Shown piece by piece: positions 11,167 to 22,363 of a DNA stretch of 64,000 bases. Made by a program: the position numbers and the translations under genes. Numbering within the stretch: position 1 is the stretch's first letter; each line of letters begins with the position of its first letter. Location: assembly GCF_019175285.1 (NCBI RefSeq), contig NC_056525.1, positions 135,366,925 to 135,430,924 of the forward strand, read 5' to 3'. The stretch comes from Sceloporus undulatus (taxonomy: Eukaryota > Chordata > Lepidosauria > Squamata > Phrynosomatidae). The notes below the pieces were generated by a model, which searched no databases, was not told where the DNA came from, and saw only the letters and a list, made by a program, of their open reading frames with translations.

Positions 11167-11445
11167 TTGCTATTACTCCATAAAGCAAACGTTAATTTTG
11201 CCATTTTATATAAGGGATTTTACTGCACTGCTGTATCCTTTTATCCTCTTATCTCTTTTGTTATTTATAGTTGTAGTACAATCTAAAAGTGTTTACAATT
11301 AGAGCTTAATATTGGTTTTTGTGACTTGATTGTTATTGTATTTGCTGGTCAATGACTGAATAAACTTTTACAACTTACAATAATAATATTGCCATGGATG
11401 GTGTAGTCTGTGCATGCAGAATCTATGGATACAGAGGGCTGACTG
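10991..11445 (+). mobile_element. Tigger-like MITE, enlarged by an internal fold-back insertion
   Basis: It is flanked by TA and lies 95 bp after the splice donor of exon 1. The left end is cagtagttccttgtgttctg and the right end tacagagggctgactg. It is about 215 bp longer than the sister copy at 35899-36137 because of an insertion after the TAA repeat near 11165. Confidence 0.7.
11074..11236. repeat. Near-perfect 65-bp inverted repeat
   Basis: Arms 11074-11138 and 11172-11236 are reverse complements with one mismatch (t/c at the tta-atg position), separated by a TAA microsatellite of 33 bp. The right arm copies part of the host MITE in inverted form. The sister MITE near 36 kb lacks the right arm. 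Confidence 0.9.
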
Positions 11446-11614
11446 TATCTGTTTCTTCTCTGTATTTATACTTGCACATTTTAAACTCTACTACATGAAA
11501 AACAAAAATTGAAATTTGTGAAACACATCTAATAGTTGTTTCTTCATATTTCTTTCCTTAAATTGTTCTTTGGTGATATCATATGAATTTTAAGTTATTT
11601 CTTTTAATAGTCCA

Positions 11615-11770
11615 TTTAATTATCAGATACATGCCATTGTTTCCTCTTTCTGGTAGTAAATTTCCATTCTGTATATTTGTAGTACTATTACCCTTACAGG
11701 AACATCACTGCTCCCAGCAGCTATATGCCAAATCTCTTTTAACCTCTGTCTGAAACAACAGCTGAGAAGG
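11615..11770 (+). repeat. Conserved protocadherin-unit downstream block
   Basis: It contains the cagatacatg-like start, the tggtagtaaatttccattct core and the acatcactgctcccagcagc segment found in all units. It is nearly identical to 36310-36450. Confidence 0.65.
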
Positions 11771-12345
11771 GAGGCCGCCTGACTCAGCGGGTCGGCTCGG
11801 ATGCTAAGTGCGGGGAGCCACGGCTTGCCGGCCATGCTCCCCTGGCTCAAAGCAGCCTCAGGAGCCTGAGTGCTGGGCTGCCCAAGCTGGGATTGGCCAC
11901 TGACTGGGTGGAGGGGGAGGTATTTCCTCCCATTGCTTGCGACTTCAAGTCCCAGCAGGCATTGGGAGATGGAAGTGCCTCCTGATTGGAAGGTGTCATC
12001 CCCTGGTGCTACCCAGGATTGGCTGGGAGGCCTGGAGGTGGGCCCTCTGCCCCATCCTGGCCTCTCATTGGTCCAAAGACCTATTTAAGGCCACGTGGTG
12101 CTCCAGGACGGCGCCATTTCCAGCTCGGCTCGCCCCACCCACCCTCTTTCTGTTGGCAGCGGGGTTGCTGTCACAACTTCAGGGGCGGTTGCATAGGTCT
12201 AGGATCTGGTGGACGTGGTTTCCAGGGTTGCGTAGCACTGGATTGGGAGTCCAAAGTGGACATGGGGGTGCTGAGAGTGATGCACTGTTGCCATTGTGGA
12301 AGCAACATTGATACAGCACCCCCCCCCCCCCCCCGGTGACAAGGG
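11771..12345 (+). other. GC-rich promoter-like repeat block
   Basis: Its left 200 bp recur at 36465-36654. It has four CCAAT-type signals (gattggcc, gattgg, gattggctgg, cattggtcc) and a TATA-like ctatttaagg near 12080, followed by GC-rich sequence and a poly-C run near 12322-12334. This arrangement could be the promoter of an old mobile element, for example an LTR, but no internal element sequence or matching second copy of ends was seen. No protein is supported. Confidence 0.35.
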
Positions 12346-12445
12346 ACGGAGACGTGAACAATTGCATGTGCGGAGATGCGATCAATCACATGATCTGTTA
12401 CCAGTGTTGAGATTAACCGGTCTGTATCTTGGTCACCCTGAAGCT

Positions 12446-12527
12446 CTGTAAACAGTAATGGAGGCATCATTTGGTATTAATGGAAACTCCCATTAATACC
12501 AAATGACGCTTCAATTACTGCTTACAG
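12446..12527. repeat. 38-bp inverted repeat with a 6-bp loop
   Basis: Arms 12446-12483 and 12490-12527 pair with a handful of mismatches. The centre is attaatggaaactcccattaat. It could be a fold-back of the same kind as at 11074, only older, or the centre of a palindromic element. Confidence 0.8.
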
Positions 12528-12669
12528 ATGGGGCAAGAATCGGAGACATGTGTCATAATCTTCCCCCCGATCGCACTGTTAACAAAATTTAATGGTGATT
12601 TAATGATGGGAGGAGAATACTTGCCTCCTCCCTGTGATCATCTTCCCAGTCCCAGCACTGTACTGGACA

Positions 12670-13050
12670 TGTTTGTAGAGGCTTCTTCCAAGTTGTGGAA
12701 CTCCCTTGCTCTGAAGGTCTGGTTGGTCTCTTCCCCGCTGTCTTTCTGCCAACATATAAAGGCCTTTTATTTAAGGTGGCATTGGTTTGTACTGTAGTCT
12801 GTTGCTGCAGATAGAACTTTTAATTTGGGAGTGTACTGTTTTTATTTTACTATATTTTAAATGTCTTTTGAATGCTGTTTTAACTAATGTTTTTGAATTG
12901 TATTCTTAAATCAAAATTTAGTTTAATTGTGTTTTAAATTTGGCGCTAAGAGGGTTTGAAAATTAAATTGTGTTTTTAAAGTGTTGAACAGTGGCTTGAA
13001 TCCTGTGCTAGGAAAAAAGGAGGTATACTAAATAAATAAACAAATGAGAA
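12670..13050 (+). repeat. L2-like LINE 3' fragment
   Basis: The coding tail (SKLWNSLALKVWLV, then LSFCQHIKAFYLRWHWF) is followed by the AT-rich 3' region shared with 425-775 and 23935-24345. Confidence 0.65.
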
Positions 13051-13194
13051 ACCAGCCTATTTTAACAATTTATATTTATTCCTATTACCATAAACAATTT
13101 TCTGTCCTTCACAAATTTGGCTAATTCAGTTCTGGCTATATTTCATTTATGATCAAATTGAGACACACTGAAAATACTTGTATTGTACTTTTAA

Positions 13195-13770
13195 ATTTGC
13201 CAGTATTTCAAAATAAGTGAAAAGGCTTCTGGAAGACCTAAAGGAACGAAAATATCCAGGCATTTTGTGTTCATTCTTAGTTATAATTATAGGTGTGTGT
13301 TCCCTTTAAAGCTTGGTTCTTTGGATTTAGGTGTTGTTCCTGCCAGGGAATTTGAAAGGCTATAAAAGTGTCCCATTGAAGCCTAGGAAATTCATTGAAA
13401 GGAGAAATAAGGACAACAGTTGACATATCTGTAATTATGGTCTTTTGAGTGATCCTTAGTGAACTCACACATATGGATTATCCTGCCTCTGTATACTGCA
13501 ATGTTAAAAGATATGCTCTCAAGAGATGTGAACTCACAGATGCTCTGAGTATGCATTTATTTGCAGGATCATTGATCTTTGGCAATAGTGCATCTTCCCA
13601 AATTGGTCTGTTACTATAGTCATAAAGAGTTATTTCAAAATGAAAATTTTATTCAAAACAGAATAGTCTTTCTGTCTATCTGATTATATTGGGAAACAGC
13701 AGCTATTATCATGAAGCTTGATGTACTCCAACAATAATACATGGATAATGCAAACAGTTAATACAATGCA
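13195..13770 (+). repeat. Unit-shared intergenic block
   Basis: It matches about 4750-5160 and, from 13635, the block that is tandemly duplicated at 6319-6690. No coding sequence is seen. It shows that the 4-8 kb and 13-18 kb stretches descend from one duplicated unit. Confidence 0.6.
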
Positions 13771-13779
13771 GTTCCATCA

Positions 13780-13975
13780 GAATGTCTTCAGGTTGCCTGT
13801 CAATGAATGGCAACCCTATTAATTTGGACACTTTTCTTAGCCAAGGAGTACCCAGAGAGGTTTTGCCAGTTCTCTCCTTGAAATATATCCTACAACACCT
13901 AGTATTCATTAGCCGTCTACCATACAAGTACTAACCAGGGCTAACCCTGCACAGCTACAAGATCATCAGCTTCCA
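13780..13975 (-). mobile_element. 5S rRNA-derived SINE, reverse orientation
   Basis: The stretch around accatacaagtactaaccag, ggctaaccctgcacagctac and aagatcat is the reverse complement of the 5S rRNA 3' half. It is preceded by an SINE body with gttgcctgtcaatgaatggc, shared with 25080-25265. Confidence 0.75.
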
Positions 13976-14867
13976 TAATTCTTAACTGTTAGCCAAGTTA
14001 GTATCTGGTGTCTGAAGTCCAAAACAAATGGAGGACTAAAGATTGGTAACCACTGCTTTAGGGTATTACGGTCACCTCAAATACATAAAGCACATCAAAT
14101 AAATTGGCAGGGATAGATAAGAGAAGGCATTCAATGAGCTACTGGGGAAGAGCAGAGGACAGGTATGAATAGTATTGTTGCTAGTGATACAACTGGTCTG
14201 AAGCTGAAAGGAGGTTGAGATGTTGAAAAAGAAGTCCAAAGCTGCACAATACATATTTTAGAAACATGGGACATAAGAAGCATCAATTAAGAGAAGCTAG
14301 TCATTGTAAAACAAGTAAGGGAACATATAAACATAGTGTAGTACTTGGGGTGGGTGAGCTAAAGTGGATAGGAATGAGACAGTTTGAGTCAGATTACTCT
14401 ATAGCAGTGATGGCAAACCTTTTAGAGACTGAATGCCCAAACTCAGTGGCATTCCCACACTGGGTGTCACTGGATGCCAGGGGCAGGACTTCCAGGGGAG
14501 TGGGACTTCTGGGGGAAAAACATGCAAGGAAAAAATGGAGGACCTGACCAAATAAAAGCTCAAAACAAAAACAAAACAAAAAAGCCACTCATATAAATAC
14601 TGTATTAAATCCATCCTTCTTAGCCCTGCTCAAAATGGAGTACCTTTTGGAATGATGAAGGACCAAAAAACAAACAACTCTCCCCCCCCCCACGAAAAAC
14701 ACTTAGTATAAAACTTAAGCTTTAATATTAATATAAATTTATCCTTTTTAGTCATGTTGAAAATGGAGGCCATTCTGAAATTCCTCCTGGGCAGAAGACT
14801 GAAATGTAGGATGTGTCTTGGAAAAGGAGGATGCCTGGTCACCTAACTGCAAAGGGGGACAAGCTAC

Positions 14868-15062
14868 CTGGTGGCGTAGTGGTTTGAGTGTTGGACTAAC
14901 TTTGGAGACCAGGGTTCTGTTTCCTCTTGGCTATATGAAACCCACTGGGTGACCTTGGGCAAGTCTCACCCTCTCAGCCTCAAGGGAAGGCAATGGTAAA
15001 TCATCTCTGAATAAACTTGTCCAGAAAATCCTGTGATAGGGTGCCACAAATGACTCTTAAAG
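14868..15062 (+). mobile_element. Sauria-type SINE
   Basis: The tRNA-like head (tggtggcgtagtggtttgag) is followed by the body gaaacccactgggtgacctt and gggcaagtctcaccctctca, and a tail with ccagaaaatcctgtgatagg. The tail matches the BovB-like 3' end used by this SINE family. Confidence 0.75.
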
Positions 15063-15314
15063 GTACACACACCCCAAAAAGCACACTGCCTGAGCCTCAG
15101 AGAACAGCAGTGACAAACCTCTGCTGATGAAACTTGCAAAACAAACAAACAAAAAACCATGGAGAGGGTGCCACACATGATTCTTAAAGACACCCCTCAA
15201 AAAACCACACTGTTTCAGCCTCGGAGAACAGCAATGGCAAACCTCCATTGATTAAATTTGCCCCAAAAAAGCTAGGGAGAGGTGCCACAAATTACTTCAA
15301 GGCACACAGCACAG
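14978..15314 (+). repeat. Tandem triplication of a Sauria-SINE 3' segment
   Basis: Three units (14978-15094, 15095-15218, 15219-15314) each begin cctca or cctcg plus agaacagcaatggcaaacct-like sequence. Each carries a gagaggtgccacaaat-like segment. Spacing is 117, 124 and 96 bp. Confidence 0.75.
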
Positions 15315-15737
15315 CCTCACCCCCTGCCCATGTCTGGGAGGAGGAGAAGGAAATGGCGCCCGCCAGGACTGTGTCTCGTTGGGGTGGGGCTTCTGGGTGG
15401 AAGGGCAGGGCTTCCCCCCAGAAGTGCCACGTGCTGCCCCTCCTTGTCTCAGCTCGGTTTTCTGTGGCAGAACCAGGCCGCAGCAAGCAGTCAAACTAGC
15501 TACGCAAGCCTCCCTGCCCCTCCTTCCTACAACTGCTGCATGCCAGACGGCACACGGGCCACACGATTGTCAACATGGCTCTATAATATTGTACTTAGGA
15601 AATGAAAATCAAAGTAGAAATAGGGTGGCATTAATAGTGAGGAGAGATGTAGAAAAAGCAGCCAAAGATACAATGCAAATTTGCCTGAACTGTATCAATA
15701 AAACTGCAGGGAAAACCCAGCAATATAACCATAACCT

Positions 15738-16073
15738 AACTGGGATGCATTGGCTGAAATGGTTAAGACACTGACTTTTGATTGCAAGATTGGCAGGTTG
15801 GCAGTTCAAGGCCCAGATGCTGCATGGTGGGATGAGCTCCTGTCATTAGTCCCAGCTTCTGCCAATCTAGCAGTTCGAAAGCATGTAAATGCAAGTAGAT
15901 AAATAGGTACCACGTGAGAAGGTAACAGGTTTCGGTGGAGTCATGCTGGCCACATGACACAGAGCAGTTCTTGGACAACACTGGCCCTTTCACTTAGAAA
16001 AGGAGATGAGCACCACCTCCTACAGTTGGTTACAACCAGATATTCATGTCAAAGGACTACCTTTACCTTTACC
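15738..16073 (+). mobile_element. tRNA-derived SINE with perfect target-site duplication
   Basis: It has the same family sequence as 4010-4345 (agcttctgccaatctagcag, agtagataaataggtaccac) and a ctttacctttacct tail. It is flanked by the 14-bp direct repeat tataaccataacct at 15724-15737 and 16074-16087, which marks it as an insertion into the BovB endonuclease region. Confidence 0.88.
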
Positions 16074-16123
16074 TATAACCATAACCTTAGTTTATAATCC
16101 AGCTACATGGCAGAAGAGGAATA

Positions 16124-16510
16124 TTGTATATACTCATGTATAAGTCTAGAAATTTAGGTAAAAAAAAATGACCCCCAAAATGACATTGGTCAATGTAAGC
16201 ACTGTATCTTAACTCCTATTTAAAAGGAGGAATCATCCCCTGGTGAAAGGCAAGAATATAATCTGTCCTGGAAGCACAACCCTCTCTATTCTCTTACCCA
16301 TCCAGTGATAAGAGTGAGCATAAACATGGTGGCTGGCATTTGTAGGTTCTTTGGCATTGTTTTGGTTTGCTTCATCCTTTTGATCCTTTGCTATATGCCC
16401 CTAAGTTTTACACTTGACTTATCCACAGGACATATCAAAATCCATAATTTTTGCCCCCAAACTTGCCCTCAATTTATACATCAGGTCAACGTATAGTCAA
16501 GTATATACAG
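16124..16510 (+). mobile_element. Tc1/mariner-like MITE
   Basis: The ends ttgtatatactcatgtataa and tatagtcaagtatatacag are inverted copies, with TA on each side. The internal sequence is 387 bp with no transposase. It interrupts the BovB endonuclease. Confidence 0.7.
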
Positions 16511-17702
16511 TAAGGTGCAAGATTCTCTGCAGGAATCCAAGAGGAAATTGATCACATACCAAAATGGGAGATGTTGGTAATCATAGATGATTGGAATGTA
16601 AAAGTAGTAAACATGGTATTATCAAAGACTGGAAAGGAATTTGCCCTAGGATCAAGAAATGAACCAGGAAAGTAACTGATTGAATTTTGCAAAGCCAGCA
16701 GTTTGTTCATTGCAAGCACATTCTTCAGAGCACCAAACAGGCACATGTATACATGGACATCATCTGATGCCTAATATAGAAATCAGAAAGATCACATAAC
16801 TGGAAGTGGAAGATGGAGAAACGCCGTTCTTAATTGAAAAACAAGACGAGGAGCAGATTACAGCACAGCCCATGAACTACTAATATCAATTGTTAGAGTA
16901 AAACAAAAGAAGAAGCTTGATTCAGTCATTTGTCAAAATGGGGACTGCAATAAAGAAATCAGAAGAAGGCTAGGACTTGGAAGAGTATCTTTGTAAGAAC
17001 TAAACAAGATCATAAAGTATACAGTTATATCACTGAATATCAAAGTCAAGATTGTCCTTACCACTGTGTTTCCAATTTCTGTGCATAGTTGTGAAATCAA
17101 GTCAGTAAAGAGAATAAATGCATTTGAAATATGGTGTTGGAGGAGAGTTCTGCAGACACCCTGGACTATGAATAGGATTATGGAATGGGTCCAAGAAAAA
17201 AATCAAGGCTGAACTGTCCCTGGAAGCCAAATGTACAAAACTGAGGCTTTTGTACTATGGCCATATTATGAGAAGACATGACTAAGTAGAAAAGACAAGA
17301 GTGCTTGTCAAGGTAGAAGGCAGTAAAAAAGGAAGGAGCCCCATTACAGGTGGATATACTGAGTCTGCAAAACCTGAGCAGGTCTGTTGAAGATAAAGGT
17401 GACTTGGAGGTATGTCATTCATAAATTTGCCATAAGTCAAAGTCGATATGATGACAGTTAACACAAATGAATAGCAGGACCACACCACTACTAGCACACA
17501 GCTATCAGTATGCTCATACTCTTATATATGCACACACGAATGGCTGCTAACAACACTGATTAATAAATTAAATCTCTTTATTACATAATTATATAACCAG
17601 GTGACATTTGTTTATGGTAAGTTTCCTCTCCAGCATTCAAAGAAGATTACCATTTTTCCCTTGTAGAATCTGTGATCTTTCAAGTGAGAGAGATTCCAAA
17701 AA

Positions 17703-18004
17703 TTGTTTATTGTGCTTTACAGAGCAATATATGAAAAAGATATATGAAGTGTTGTTTCTGCACATAGCCACATGATGGCACCATAGGAACACATTTGGCT
17801 CTGGGAAAATAATTCCCAGGAAGCTCTGAGCAGAGTTGTGTCTCAGGAAAGATGGTCTGTGATGAAGGGATGACATTCAAAGCAGCTAGAAAATCAGCAC
17901 TGAAGAAGAAAACGTTTTTCTCCACCAGTAGAGAGTATTATTGGGTAACTAGTCAGAAGCTTTATAAGTGGACCAGAAAGTGAGGAGAATCAGATTTCTG
18001 AACC
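17703..18004 (+). promoter_or_regulatory. Protocadherin promoter block with CTCF-like/CSE-like motif
   Basis: gccacatgatggcaccatag at 17767-17786 is identical to the motif at 8241 and again starts 238 bp before the ATG. The tttataa stretch at 17961 lies 44 bp before the start. The block is otherwise closely similar to 8184-8478. Confidence 0.72.
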
Positions 18005-20422
18005 ATGGAAGACTGCTTCAGGAGCAAACAAGGTCTGTGTTTTTTACTCTTCCTCTGTGTGACTGATGTTCTGTGTGTCTCAATTCATTATTCTGTGCCT
18101 GAAGAGAAGAAAAGTGGGTCTCTGGTGGCTAATATTTTGAAAGATTTGAAATTGAGTATCAGGGAGCTCTCTGATCGCAGAGCCCAGCTAGTCTCCAAAA
18201 GTTCTAAGCAGTATTTCCATCTTGATGCCCACTCTGGGTCTCTACTCATAAATGAGAAAATAGACAGAGAGGCTCTGTGTGGTCAGAGTAACCTTTGCTT
18301 ATTGCAGAGTGAAATTGTGCTCCAAAACCCTTTAGAGTTCTATACTATTGAAGTGAAGGTGGAAGATGTAAATGACAATGCTCCCAAATTTTCCCAAAAT
18401 GATTTTCAGCTGGAAATCCCTGAGAATGTTCCCCCAAATACAAGATTCCCCTTGGAATCTGCTCAAGATGTGGACTTGGGAGAAAACAGCATCCAGAACT
18501 ACACCCTGAGTCCCAATGAGTATTTCAGACTTGAAACAGAAAGCAGTGATGGAAGAAAAGCTGTTGATCTTATTTTGGAGAAATCTCTAGATAGGGAAAA
18601 AGAACCACATTTGGAGCTAATACTTATGGCGTTGGATGGAGGGGTACCTCAGAGGACTGGTACTATTAAAATAAAAATTAATATTCTAGATAATAATGAT
18701 AACTTCCCTCAATTTATTCAGACTGAATACAAAGTAAGATTAAAGGAAAATAGTCCTCGGGATACTCTTGTCACCAAAGTGGAAGCCAGAGATTTGGATT
18801 TTGGTTCAAATGCTCAGATCACCTACTCCTTCCATCGAGTGCCAGAAGCAATACCTAATTTGTTTAATTTGAATGAAGTGACTGGAGAAATCACTGTTTT
18901 GGGAGAAATTGATTATGAGAAGGAAGCACGTTATGACATGAACATCAAAGCAACTGATGGAGGGGGCCTTTCCGGACACTGCCATGTCTTTGTAGAGGTT
19001 GAGGATGTGAATGACAATGCACCAGAGCTTTCAGTCATATCCCTTACTGACATAATCCAAGAGGATTCTCCCCTGGATACAGTGGTTGGGCTCTTCAGTA
19101 TTACAGATCGTGACTCTGGTGACAATGGCAAAACTGTGTGCTCTGTTCAGATGAACCTTCCCTTTGCATTAAGAAGCACCAAGAATAACTACTACCAGCT
19201 TATGATCCAGAGCTCTCTGGACAGAGAGAGGGTCCCTGAATATAATGTCACCATCACAGCCTCAGACCAGGGGTCTCCTAGGCTCACTTCAACAAGAATT
19301 ATCCATGTTCAGATATCAGACATCAATGACAACACTCCAGTGTTTGAAAAGACTTTTTTTGAAATGAGGTTACAAGAAAATAATATTCCTGGGCTGCTAA
19401 TTGGCTCAGTTCATGCTGTTGACCTAGACATGGAGCAGAATGGCAAAGTAAGTTACTCGCTTTTGCCTGGAGAACTCGGTGGTAGCCCTGCAGCCTCTTA
19501 CGTCTCCATCAACTCTGAAACTGGAAACATGTATGCCCTCCGATCTCTGGACTATGAGCAAATAAAAGATTTCAAAGTCACAGTGAGGGCTACAGATGGT
19601 GGTACTCCTCCTCTGAGCTCTGATGTTGTTGTGCGAGTTGTGGTTGCAGATGAAAATGACAACGCTCCCTTCTTCCTCTACCCTCTTCAAAATAGCACAT
19701 CGCCCTGCAATGAGCTCCTTCCCAAGATGGCAGAGGCTGGATATCTGGTCACCAAAGTGGTGGCTGTGGATCGAGATTCTGGTCAGAACTCTTGGCTTTC
19801 CTATGAACTTCTGAAGGCCACAGACCCAGGCCTTTTCAGCATAGGAGCCCAGAATGGAGAGGTGAAAACCAGGAGACCACTGACTGAGCGAGACTCAAGC
19901 AAACAGAGGCTCATTATTGCTGCCAGAGACAATGGTGTCCCTCCTCAGACCAGCACTGCAACACTCAATGTACTTCCAGTGGATGGCTTTTCTGATCCTT
20001 ATCTGAAGGTGGTGGATGTGCGTCAACAGGAGCATGAAGATGAGGGCACCTTGACCATGTATTTGGTGATTTGTCTGGCATCCGTCTCTTCTGTGTTTCT
20101 ACTTTGCATTATTTCCTTTGTTGTTATTAAATCCTGCAAGAAAGACCCAGGTGGCACTTTTATTGCTGCCCCTCCTCACTTTCCTCCTTCCAGGCCTGAT
20201 ATCCCAGAGAACTGTACTGATTCTCAGAGTGGGTCACTTTCCAGGAATTATCAGTACGATGTTTGCTTAACTGGTGGATCTTTAAGCAGTGACTTCAGAT
20301 TTCTTCGGCCTCTCATTCCTGTGTTTTCTGTGGCGGATCCAAATATCCCTGTGATCCACAAGACCCCTCCTGGTTCTCAAGACCTATCACATTCCCTGGA
20401 AGATAATGAATCAAAGGAACAG
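18005..20422 (+). CDS. Clustered protocadherin variable exon 2 (gamma/beta-type, non-alpha)
   Basis: This exon of exactly 806 codons has the same layout as the exon at 8479: signal peptide, EC1 with C-X5-C (CGQSNLC), five DxNDNxP-type linkers, EC6, membrane helix and a tail with NYQYDVCLTGGS. Compared by eye with exon 1, EC1, EC2, EC3 and EC4 differ at about 10, 12, 19 and 12 residues, EC5 at about 8 and EC6 at about 5. The recognition domains thus differ most. It ends SKEQ on donor cag|gtaag, with 13 read-through codons before a stop. It should yield a cell-surface isoform spliced to shared constant exons outside the window. The assignment as a functional gene rests on the open frame, promoter and donor. 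Confidence 0.93.
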
Positions 20423-20508
20423 GTAAGAGAATATAAAGAATTATTCCATGTGCTAGTTAACTAGCCAAGTGGCTGTGCCTTTTCTTTGGTCACTAATCAT
20501 AATAGATA

Positions 20509-20653
20509 CAGTAGACCCTTGTTATCTGCTGGGATTTGGTTCCAGGACCCCCTTCGTATACTAAAATCCATGGATGCCCAAGTCTTATTATTTACAGTGA
20601 TGCAGTAAAATGGTATCTTTTATATATAATGGCAATGCTACGTTTTGTTTTAT

Positions 20654-20686
<33 letters not shown>

Positions 20687-20791
20687 GCAGCAGCAACAAC
20701 AACAATTGTAATGATGATGAAGATGAATAGTTTCATGCCAGAGGTGGTAGAATCCCTTGATGCACACTCCATGGATACCGAGGGTTGACTG
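20509..20791 (+). mobile_element. Tigger-like MITE with TAA/CAA microsatellite
   Basis: It starts 87 bp after the exon end with cagtagacccttgttatctg and ends ggataccgagggttgactg, with TA on both sides. A TAA run followed by a CAR-type run occupies about 20656-20706. Confidence 0.75.
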
Positions 20792-20959
20792 TATTTGTTT
20801 CTTCACTGTATTCATACTTGCACATTTCACCTCCACTATATAATTCCAAAATTGAATTGGGTCAAGCACATCTAATAGTTGTTTCCTCATATTTCTTTCC
20901 TTATATTGGTTGTTGGAGACATAATATAAATGATAAGTTATTCTTTCTTATTAGTCTAT

Positions 20960-21235
20960 TTAATTACCAGATACATTCACATGTTTCTCCGCCATTCATT
21001 TTTCCTGTTTCTGGAAGTGATTCGAATTCTATATTTGTGTAATACTACTATGCTCACAAAAACATCACTGCTCCCAACTAGTGGATATCAATACTGTTTT
21101 AATCTCTGTCTAAAACAACAGCTGAGAAACAGTACACCCATCTGATTAAAAAACAATAGTCGGTGTCACATTGTTGACTCACACCATCTCTTTCCCTTGT
21201 GGTAATCTTGATCTGAAGAATTGTTTCAAGGGCCC
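20960..21235 (+). repeat. Conserved protocadherin-unit downstream block
   Basis: It contains cagatacattcacatgtttc, the ttctggaagtgattcgaatt core and acatcactgctcccaactag, aligned with the other units. Confidence 0.65.
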
Positions 21236-21525
21236 AAAACAGATGGACAAGTAAGAGCAGCCACTCTTGGGGTGGGGCGTGCAGATGACACATGCCCCCA
21301 AAGTATCTGGAGAATGCACAGAGAATGTGCCCTGCCAGAAAAAGCTGACTGTAAAAAGACTGCAGAAAGTCTACTCTGTGCCAATGTCGTATTTGAGACT
21401 GTGGAGGTGTCCTTGTTCCGTACCAGGCTGTGCCGTCACCATGGTCCCACATCAATTGGGGGCTACTGAGGCTGGAGTGGCCTCACGCCATTCCAAGCTG
21501 ATGGTCTACATGATCCCAATGATGC
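21236..21525. other. Unassigned insert in the downstream block
   Basis: Moderately GC-rich sequence with overlapping short frames on both strands. It interrupts the order seen in other units between the downstream block and the ccttatactgca segment. No family was recognised. Confidence 0.3.
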
Positions 21526-21529
21526 TGAC

Positions 21530-21895
21530 TTCTTATACTGCACAAATGGATTCATGTAGAGCCTAAAACTACCACAGCTGCTGTAAGCAGAGTTTTTTCT
21601 GTGTTTGAAGTTACCTTTTCTTAATTATTCCCTGTGGTATTCTGCTCAGGTACTTGGTCCACTTTTTGTCACAGAGGCTCTTTTTGCGTGAAGTTTTGTC
21701 CTGCTGAAAACTTTGTAAAACCCCCATGATGGGGGAGGACTTTCTCTTGGGCATGTTTGGTGAGGACATGAGAGAGAGAGAGCCTTCTTCATGGCTCCTC
21801 CTACACTATGGAACTCTCTTCTCTGGGAGGTCTGGTTGGCCTCTTTCCTGATGACTTTCTGCCAGCAGGTAAAGTCCTTTCATTTAAGAAATAAA
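21530..21895 (+). repeat. Unit flank plus L2-like LINE C-terminal fragment
   Basis: It starts with the cttatactgcac flank segment. From about 21770 it carries the fragment with ggaactctcttctctgggag and tctggttggcctctttcctg that also lies at 3890-4010. Confidence 0.6.
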
Positions 21896-21901
21896 TAGGA
21901 A

Positions 21902-22096
21902 AGATTCTCAGAGGGGCTCACTTTCCAGGAATTATCAGTATGACGTTTGCTTAACTGACGGATCTTTAAGAGTGAGTTCAGATTTCTTCAGCTGCTCATT
22001 TCAGTTTTTTCTGTGGTGGACCCAAATATCCCTGTCAACTTCTACTGGTTCCTAAGATTTCCCTGATTGCTTGGAAGACAATAAATCAAAGGGACA
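21902..22096 (+). pseudogene. Remnant of a protocadherin exon 3' end
   Basis: ccaggaattatcagtatgac and gtttgcttaactgacggatc match the NYQYDVCLTGG region. The ttcagttttttctgtggtgg and cccaaatatccctgtc segments match the IPVFSVADPNIPV region. The copy has frame breaks, and the splice donor is lost (caaagggacattg in place of caaaggaacaggtgag). Nothing upstream of about codon 738 survives. It is followed 77 bp later by a Tigger-like MITE, so it is the stump of a whole unit. Confidence 0.8.
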
Positions 22097-22172
22097 TTGA
22101 AAAATTATTCTATGTGGTAGATAATCAGGCCATTGAGTATACCTTTTCCTAGGTCACCAGTCATAGTAGATA

Positions 22173-22324
22173 CTGTAAGCCCTTGATATCTGCTGAGAGT
22201 TGGTTCCAGTACTCTCTGTAGATACCAAAATCCCTTTAATCTCGTCTCATCATATACATTGGTGTAGTAAAATAGTGTTCTTTATATAAAATAGCAAAAT
22301 TAAGGTTATCTTTTTGGAATAGTA

Positions 22325-22363
<39 letters not shown>

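Larger units (their letters stand above)
14404..15577 (+). mobile_element. hAT-like insertion inside the BovB copy
   Basis: It begins gcagtgatggcaaacctttt, a start I associate with lizard hAT-type repeats, and is flanked by a near-perfect 8-bp duplication (actctata at 14396-14403, gctctata at 15578-15585). Removing it restores BovB continuity. It contains a Sauria-type SINE and a GC-rich right end. No transposase was seen. Confidence 0.5.
14235..17490 (+). mobile_element. BovB/RTE LINE with three nested insertions
   Basis: Endonuclease pieces lie at 14240-14395, 15586-15737, 16088-16121 and 16513-16910. The LINE then jumps straight to the post-RT region (NGDCNKEIRRRLGLGR-like) near 16940, missing the RT core, and ends near 17470 with cataagtcaaagtcgatatg. 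Insertions at 14404-15577, 15738-16073 and 16124-16510 interrupt it. Many stops are present. The EN-to-post-RT junction is shared with the copy at 25440. Confidence 0.75.

Noticed and set aside
11870-12470. Open frames on both strands in the GC-rich block
   Set aside because: Stops are rare because of GC content; frames overlap in several phases and have no recognisable domain.
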